A stretch of 8,792 nt of DNA from Rikenellaceae bacterium (lineage in GTDB: Bacteria; Bacteroidota; Bacteroidia; Bacteroidales; UBA932), in assembly GCA_003513895.1 (NCBI GenBank), contig DOSU01000088.1, positions 2,220-11,011 of the forward strand. The letters run 5' to 3'. The notes beneath the pieces were generated by a model that saw only the letters and a program-made list of their open reading frames with translations, ran no database searches and was not told where the DNA came from. Below are positions 5,415-8,792 of the stretch, one piece after another (the stretch's first letter is position 1; each line of letters opens with the position of its first letter). Both the position numbers and the translations under genes were made by a program.

Positions 5415-8075
5415 ATGAAAAAGCTATATCTCATAGACGGGCATGCGCTCATTTTCCGTTCGTATTATGCATTCATCCGAAGGCCGATGATAAATTCCAA
5501 AGGGATGGATACCTCGATACTTTTCGGGTTTACCAAAACTCTCACCGATTTAATAATAAAGGAAAAACCAACACACCTTGCAGTTGCATTCGATCCTCCG
5601 GTAAAAACATTCAGGCATGAACTTTACCCGGAATACAAGGCTAACAGAAGCGAGACTCCCGAACAGATCAAAGGTGCCCTGGAACCGCTCACAGAACTTG
5701 TAAAGTCGATGTCAATCCCTGTGATCATGAAAGATGGATTCGAAGCGGATGATGTAATTGGCACTATTGCAAAAAGAGCAGAAAAAGAGGGCTTTACAGT
5801 TTTTATGCTCACTCCCGACAAAGACTATGGGCAACTGGTTTCCGAAAACATTTTTCAGTGCAAGCCGTCCAGAACCGGAGGAGATACAGAAATTCTCGGA
5901 AAAGAACAGATATGTTTGGAGTATGGCATTGAAAACCCGTCACAGGTAATTGACATTCTCACATTATGGGGAGACTCATCCGATAATGTACCCGGTGTAA
6001 GAGGCATTGGCGAAGTAGGATCAAAAAAACTTATTCAAAAGTATCATTCTGTAGAGAATGTTTACAAAAATCTCCATCAGCTTCCCGAGAAACAGCAGAC
6101 TGCATTCAGAGAGGCGATGCCTCACCTTCCGCTGAGCAAACACCTGGTTACTATTGACACAAATGTCGATATCAACTGGAGCGAAGAAGAGGTAAGACTT
6201 CAAACTCCTCATTTTATGGAGTTGAAAAAACTCTTTTCAAACTATGAATTCTCATCTCTTTTAAGGCAAATACCGCAGCTTGAGCAAATATTCTTAACAG
6301 ATAAGCGCATAGATGAGGTACCATATATCGAGCCTGCTGCAAAAAAGACAAACATCATTGAACACAAAACAGCTCTATTGCTTGAAGTCTTAAAAGCAGC
6401 AACCGGGACGAAACAAATCGCAATTATGGCAGAGGGCGACAAGATCTTCATCTGCTCCGGGGGACTGGTTTCATTCACCGAAAAGAACAATCTGCAGCCG
6501 CTTAAAGAGATAATGGAAGATGAATCCGTTTTGAAATGCGGATACGATCTTAAACCTGCAATAAACATATTCAGAGAGGCTTCTGTTGGAATCAAAGGAT
6601 ATCTGGCAGATATTGAACTTATGCACTATCTCATTATGCCGGAGAGGTCGCATAAACTGGAAATTCTGTCTCAGTCGTACCTTTCGGTTGATATTGAAAA
6701 CCATCAGGAGATGGTTCAGGCAGATCTTTTCTCATCTCAGGCTTCAGTTGACAACACAATAGAAATTGATCAGGTTGCCGGCAGAATTTCTGTGATGCTG
6801 CCACTGTTTGAAAAACTGAAAACTCATCTGGAAAAGGAAGATCTTCTCTCTCTTTATGAAAAAATGGAGATGCCTCTGATGTATATCCTTGCCGACATGG
6901 AATACACAGGAGTGAAGTTAGATGTGGAGATGCTTAAGGAATATGGCCGGACGCTCAGCATAGAACTTGCTGCAATTGAAGATAGCGTGAGGGAAATGGC
7001 ATCCGATTCCACTCTTAACCTCTCTTCTCCAAAACAGTTGGGAGTGATTCTTTACGAAAAACTTAACCTTTTGCCAAAAGACAAAAAAAGCAGCAGTAAA
7101 AGCCTCTCCACCGACGAAGAGACACTTTTGGAGATAGTGGACGATCATCCGATTGTCGCACAGATTCTGGAATACAGAAACATAAAAAAACTCCTGAGTA
7201 CATATATTGAACCCCTGCCCTATCTCATTTCTGCAAGATCAGGGAAGATTCACACTACATACAACCAGGCACTTACTTCAACCGGGAGGCTGAGTTCAAT
7301 CAAACCAAACCTTCAGAACATTCCTATTCGTACAGAGCGTGGACGGGAAATCCGGAAAGCGTTTATTCCTTCTAATGCCGGAGGAGTAATTATGTCGGCC
7401 GATTATTCGCAAATTGAACTGAGGCTCATGGCCCATATGAGCATGGACAAGGATTTCATCGATGCATTCCTTTCCGGAAAAGACATCCACTCTGCAACTG
7501 CATCCAAAATTTTTGGAATCCCGGAAGAACAACTGACCCGAGAGCAAAGGAACAAAGCCAAAGTAGCCAACTTTGGCATAATTTACGGCATCTCATCTTT
7601 CGGACTCTCTCAAAGACTTCATATATCCAGAGGGGATGCAAAGCAACTTATTGAAGACTATTTCAGAAATTACCCCGGAGTAAAAAACTATATCTCCGAA
7701 ATGATTGAACTGGCAAGGAAAAACGGATTTGTTTCGACTATTTACGGCAGAAAAAGGTATCTCCCGGACATAAATTCCAAGAATCAGATTGTAAGAGGCC
7801 TTGCCGAAAGAAATGCAGTTAATGCGCCAATTCAGGGAAGTGCCGCAGATGTAATTAAAATTGCGATGGTGCATTTGTTTGACCGGATGAAAAAAGAGGG
7901 GATTAAAAGCAAAATGGTGCTTCAGGTGCATGACGAACTTGTCTTTGATGTCCTGCCATCAGAAATTGAGTTATTATCTGCAATTGTAAAGAACGAAATG
8001 GAATCGGTTGCTAAACTTTCTGTTCCGTTAACCGTTGAATGTCAATATGGAGAAAACTGGCTCGAAGCACATTAA
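5415..8075 (+). CDS. polA: DNA polymerase I with degenerate 3'-5' exonuclease domain
   Basis: This 886-residue family A polymerase should serve repair synthesis and Okazaki fragment processing. The 5'-3' nuclease domain (about 1-290) keeps its metal ligands: Asp8 (LIDGH), Glu110/Asp112/Asp113 (GFEADDVIG), Asp135/Asp137 (TPDKDYG), Asp187/Asp190 (GDSSDNVPG) and the helix-hairpin-helix near 194-206. The polymerase domain (about 480-886) has motif A DYSQIELR (663-670, Asp663), the O-helix RNKAKVANFGIIYG (712-725, Lys716, Phe720, Tyr724) and motif C QVHDE (837-841, Asp840). The middle domain (about 310-465) lacks the exonuclease acidic residues: MAE replaces DTE at 338-340, GYDLKPA (376-382) lacks the motif II Asp, and no YxxxD is present near 450-465. 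The ATG at 5415 is preferred over an in-frame GTG at 5388 because MKKLYLIDGH matches the family start and lies 2 bases past the queD stop. Confidence 0.97.
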   Translation: MKKLYLIDGHALIFRSYYAFIRRPMINSKGMDTSILFGFTKTLTDLIIKEKPTHLAVAFDPPVKTFRHELYPEYKANRSETPEQIKGALEPLTELVKSMSIPVIMKDGFEADDVIGTIAKRAEKEGFTVFMLTPDKDYGQLVSENIFQCKPSRTGGDTEILGKEQICLEYGIENPSQVIDILTLWGDSSDNVPGVRGIGEVGSKKLIQKYHSVENVYKNLHQLPEKQQTAFREAMPHLPLSKHLVTIDTNVDINWSEEEVRLQTPHFMELKKLFSNYEFSSLLRQIPQLEQIFLTDKRIDEVPYIEPAAKKTNIIEHKTALLLEVLKAATGTKQIAIMAEGDKIFICSGGLVSFTEKNNLQPLKEIMEDESVLKCGYDLKPAINIFREASVGIKGYLADIELMHYLIMPERSHKLEILSQSYLSVDIENHQEMVQADLFSSQASVDNTIEIDQVAGRISVMLPLFEKLKTHLEKEDLLSLYEKMEMPLMYILADMEYTGVKLDVEMLKEYGRTLSIELAAIEDSVREMASDSTLNLSSPKQLGVILYEKLNLLPKDKKSSSKSLSTDEETLLEIVDDHPIVAQILEYRNIKKLLSTYIEPLPYLISARSGKIHTTYNQALTSTGRLSSIKPNLQNIPIRTERGREIRKAFIPSNAGGVIMSADYSQIELRLMAHMSMDKDFIDAFLSGKDIHSATASKIFGIPEEQLTREQRNKAKVANFGIIYGISSFGLSQRLHISRGDAKQLIEDYFRNYPGVKNYISEMIELARKNGFVSTIYGRKRYLPDINSKNQIVRGLAERNAVNAPIQGSAADVIKIAMVHLFDRMKKEGIKSKMVLQVHDELVFDVLPSEIELLSAIVKNEMESVAKLSVPLTVECQYGENWLEAH

Positions 8076-8643
8076 AAAAAGTTCCGACAAGTCACTTGTG
8101 GAACAGGCTCTTCAAAACAAAGAGAAGGCCTTTTCCGCAATTGTGTCCCGCTACGAGGAGAGGGTAAAAAAGTACATTATGCTTTTTGTGCCAAACAGCG
8201 ACGATGTCCAGGATATCTCTCAGGAGACCTTTGAAAAGGCTTTCGGCATGATTCAAAGCTATGATTCAAAATTTGCATTTTCCACATGGATATACACAAT
8301 AGCAAAGAACTGCAGCATAGATTTTTTACGGAAGCAGAGGCTCAATGTAAGATCTATAGAGACAATAAAAAATTCCGATGATCCCGGAGGAAGATCATCG
8401 ACAGTGCCAAGTCCAGAAGAACACTATATATTTGAGCAGGAAATTGACAAACTCAAAAAACACATCGAAAAGTTGCCGGAGCTGTACAGAGAAGTGGCAG
8501 AATTGAGATTTCTTCATGAATATGCCTATGAAGAGATTGCAAAAGAGTTAAATTTGCCCCTTGGAACAATTAAGACCCGTATAAGAAGGGCAAAAGAACA
8601 CCTAATTAAAGATGGAAAATTTAATCTATACATACTTTCCTGA
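8047..8643 (+). CDS. ECF-type RNA polymerase sigma factor (sigma-70 family)
   Basis: This 198-residue cytoplasmic protein has the two-domain layout of group 4 (ECF) sigma factors, which direct RNA polymerase to a dedicated promoter set. Region 2 spans about 27-97, with DDVQDISQETFEKAF (52-66) and FSTWIYTIAKN (78-88), the core-binding and -10 recognition segment. A hydrophilic linker (about 98-130) follows, then region 4 (about 131-190) with LPELYREVAELRFL and the helix-turn-helix YEEIAKELNLPLGTIKTRI (161-179) for -35 recognition. The ATG at 8047 gives the usual N-terminal length; an in-frame TTG at 8035 is less likely. The gene overlaps polA by 29 bases and rsmG by 32, suggesting coupled translation. 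No anti-sigma gene is seen in the window. Its regulon cannot be inferred. Confidence 0.93.
   Translation: MEKTGSKHIKKSSDKSLVEQALQNKEKAFSAIVSRYEERVKKYIMLFVPNSDDVQDISQETFEKAFGMIQSYDSKFAFSTWIYTIAKNCSIDFLRKQRLNVRSIETIKNSDDPGGRSSTVPSPEEHYIFEQEIDKLKKHIEKLPELYREVAELRFLHEYAYEEIAKELNLPLGTIKTRIRRAKEHLIKDGKFNLYILS
8376..8400 (+). repeat. Perfect 8-bp inverted repeat (hairpin) with GGAGG in the loop, inside the sigma factor gene
   Basis: CGATGATC (8376-8383) and GATCATCG (8393-8400) are exact reverse complements separated by the 9-base loop CCGGAGGAA. The hairpin falls in the poorly conserved linker between sigma regions 2 and 4. It lacks the GC-rich stem and U tract of an intrinsic terminator. An in-frame GTG (8404) lies 13 bases after the GGAGG. 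Function, if any, is unknown, and chance cannot be excluded. Confidence 0.45.
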
Positions 8644-8792
8644 TCTCACAGAATCCCAGAAGAGAAAGATATCTGCTCTTTATCCGCTATACAGCGACTG
8701 GAACTCAAAAATCAATGTCATTTCAAGGAAAGATATTGAGAATCTTTATCTTCATCATGTATTGCATTCAATGGCAATCGCTAAACTCATAA
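8612..8792 (+). CDS. rsmG: 16S rRNA (guanine527-N7)-methyltransferase RsmG, N-terminal 60 codons (truncated by window end)
   Basis: Translating from the ATG at 8612 gives 60 codons open to the window end, starting MENLIYTYFPDLTESQKRK. The protein continues with LYPLYSDWNSKINVISRKD (24-42) and IENLYLHHVLHSMAIAKLI (42-60). The W-N-x-K-I-N-V/L-[IT]-[SG]-R block followed by the HH-LHS block is characteristic of RsmG (GidB), which uses S-adenosylmethionine to methylate G527 of 16S rRNA. The SAM-binding Rossmann motifs lie beyond the window. The start overlaps the 3' end of the sigma factor gene by 32 bases in another frame. Loss of RsmG in other bacteria is known to give low-level streptomycin resistance. 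Confidence 0.9.
   Translation, partial: MENLIYTYFPDLTESQKRKISALYPLYSDWNSKINVISRKDIENLYLHHVLHSMAIAKLI

Noticed and set aside
8035..8046. TTG at 8035 as the sigma factor start.
   Set aside because: An ATG occurs four codons later at 8047 and gives a normal ECF length; nothing supports the rare codon.
1..8792. A novel defence, mobile or biosynthetic system.
   Set aside because: Every full-length gene falls in a known family, mostly housekeeping. There are no transposase, integrase, nuclease-effector, toxin-antitoxin or repeat-array signals, and composition looks even throughout.

Overview
The window looks like ordinary chromosome from a member of the Bacteroidota, probably Bacteroidales-like. 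The evidence is internal. Several intergenic gaps carry the Bacteroidota housekeeping promoter signature (TTTG, about 19 bases, then TAnnTTTG), including one perfect copy before the aminotransferase gene. None of the genes has a convincing Shine-Dalgarno sequence. The protein families also fit that phylum. I see no insertion sequence, phage gene, CRISPR array or compositional island.

Layout, left to right. (1) Positions 1-48 hold the 5' two thirds of a minus-strand tRNA-Leu (anticodon UAG), cut by the window edge; its promoter overlaps the end of prmA. (2) A minus-strand pair follows: tpiA (triosephosphate isomerase) and then prmA (ribosomal protein L11 methyltransferase), joined by a TAATG stop/start overlap. 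(3) Diverging from tpiA is a plus-strand pair encoding a FecCD/BtuC-type ABC permease and its ATPase, an iron-siderophore, heme or cobalamin type importer. No substrate-binding protein or outer-membrane receptor lies beside it. (4) Converging on the ATPase gene, with the two stop codons sharing one CTAG, is a minus-strand PLP-dependent aminotransferase of the 2-aminoadipate/aromatic group. (5) Diverging from that gene is a tightly packed plus-strand run: queD (queuosine/pterin pathway), polA (DNA polymerase I), an ECF-type sigma factor, and the first 60 codons of rsmG (gidB, 16S rRNA methyltransferase). polA starts 2 bases after queD, the sigma gene overlaps polA by 29 bases, and rsmG overlaps the sigma gene by 32 bases.

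Functionally this is mostly information processing and core metabolism: tRNA, ribosome modification by PrmA and RsmG, queuosine precursor synthesis, DNA repair/replication and glycolysis, plus one nutrient importer and one amino-acid enzyme. I found no evidence for an undescribed multi-gene system. The points most worth a second look are the DNA polymerase I whose 3'-5' exonuclease domain lacks the catalytic residues, the ECF sigma gene embedded by double overlap between polA and rsmG with no visible anti-sigma partner, the importer lacking a binding protein, and the very short or absent leader predicted for queD.
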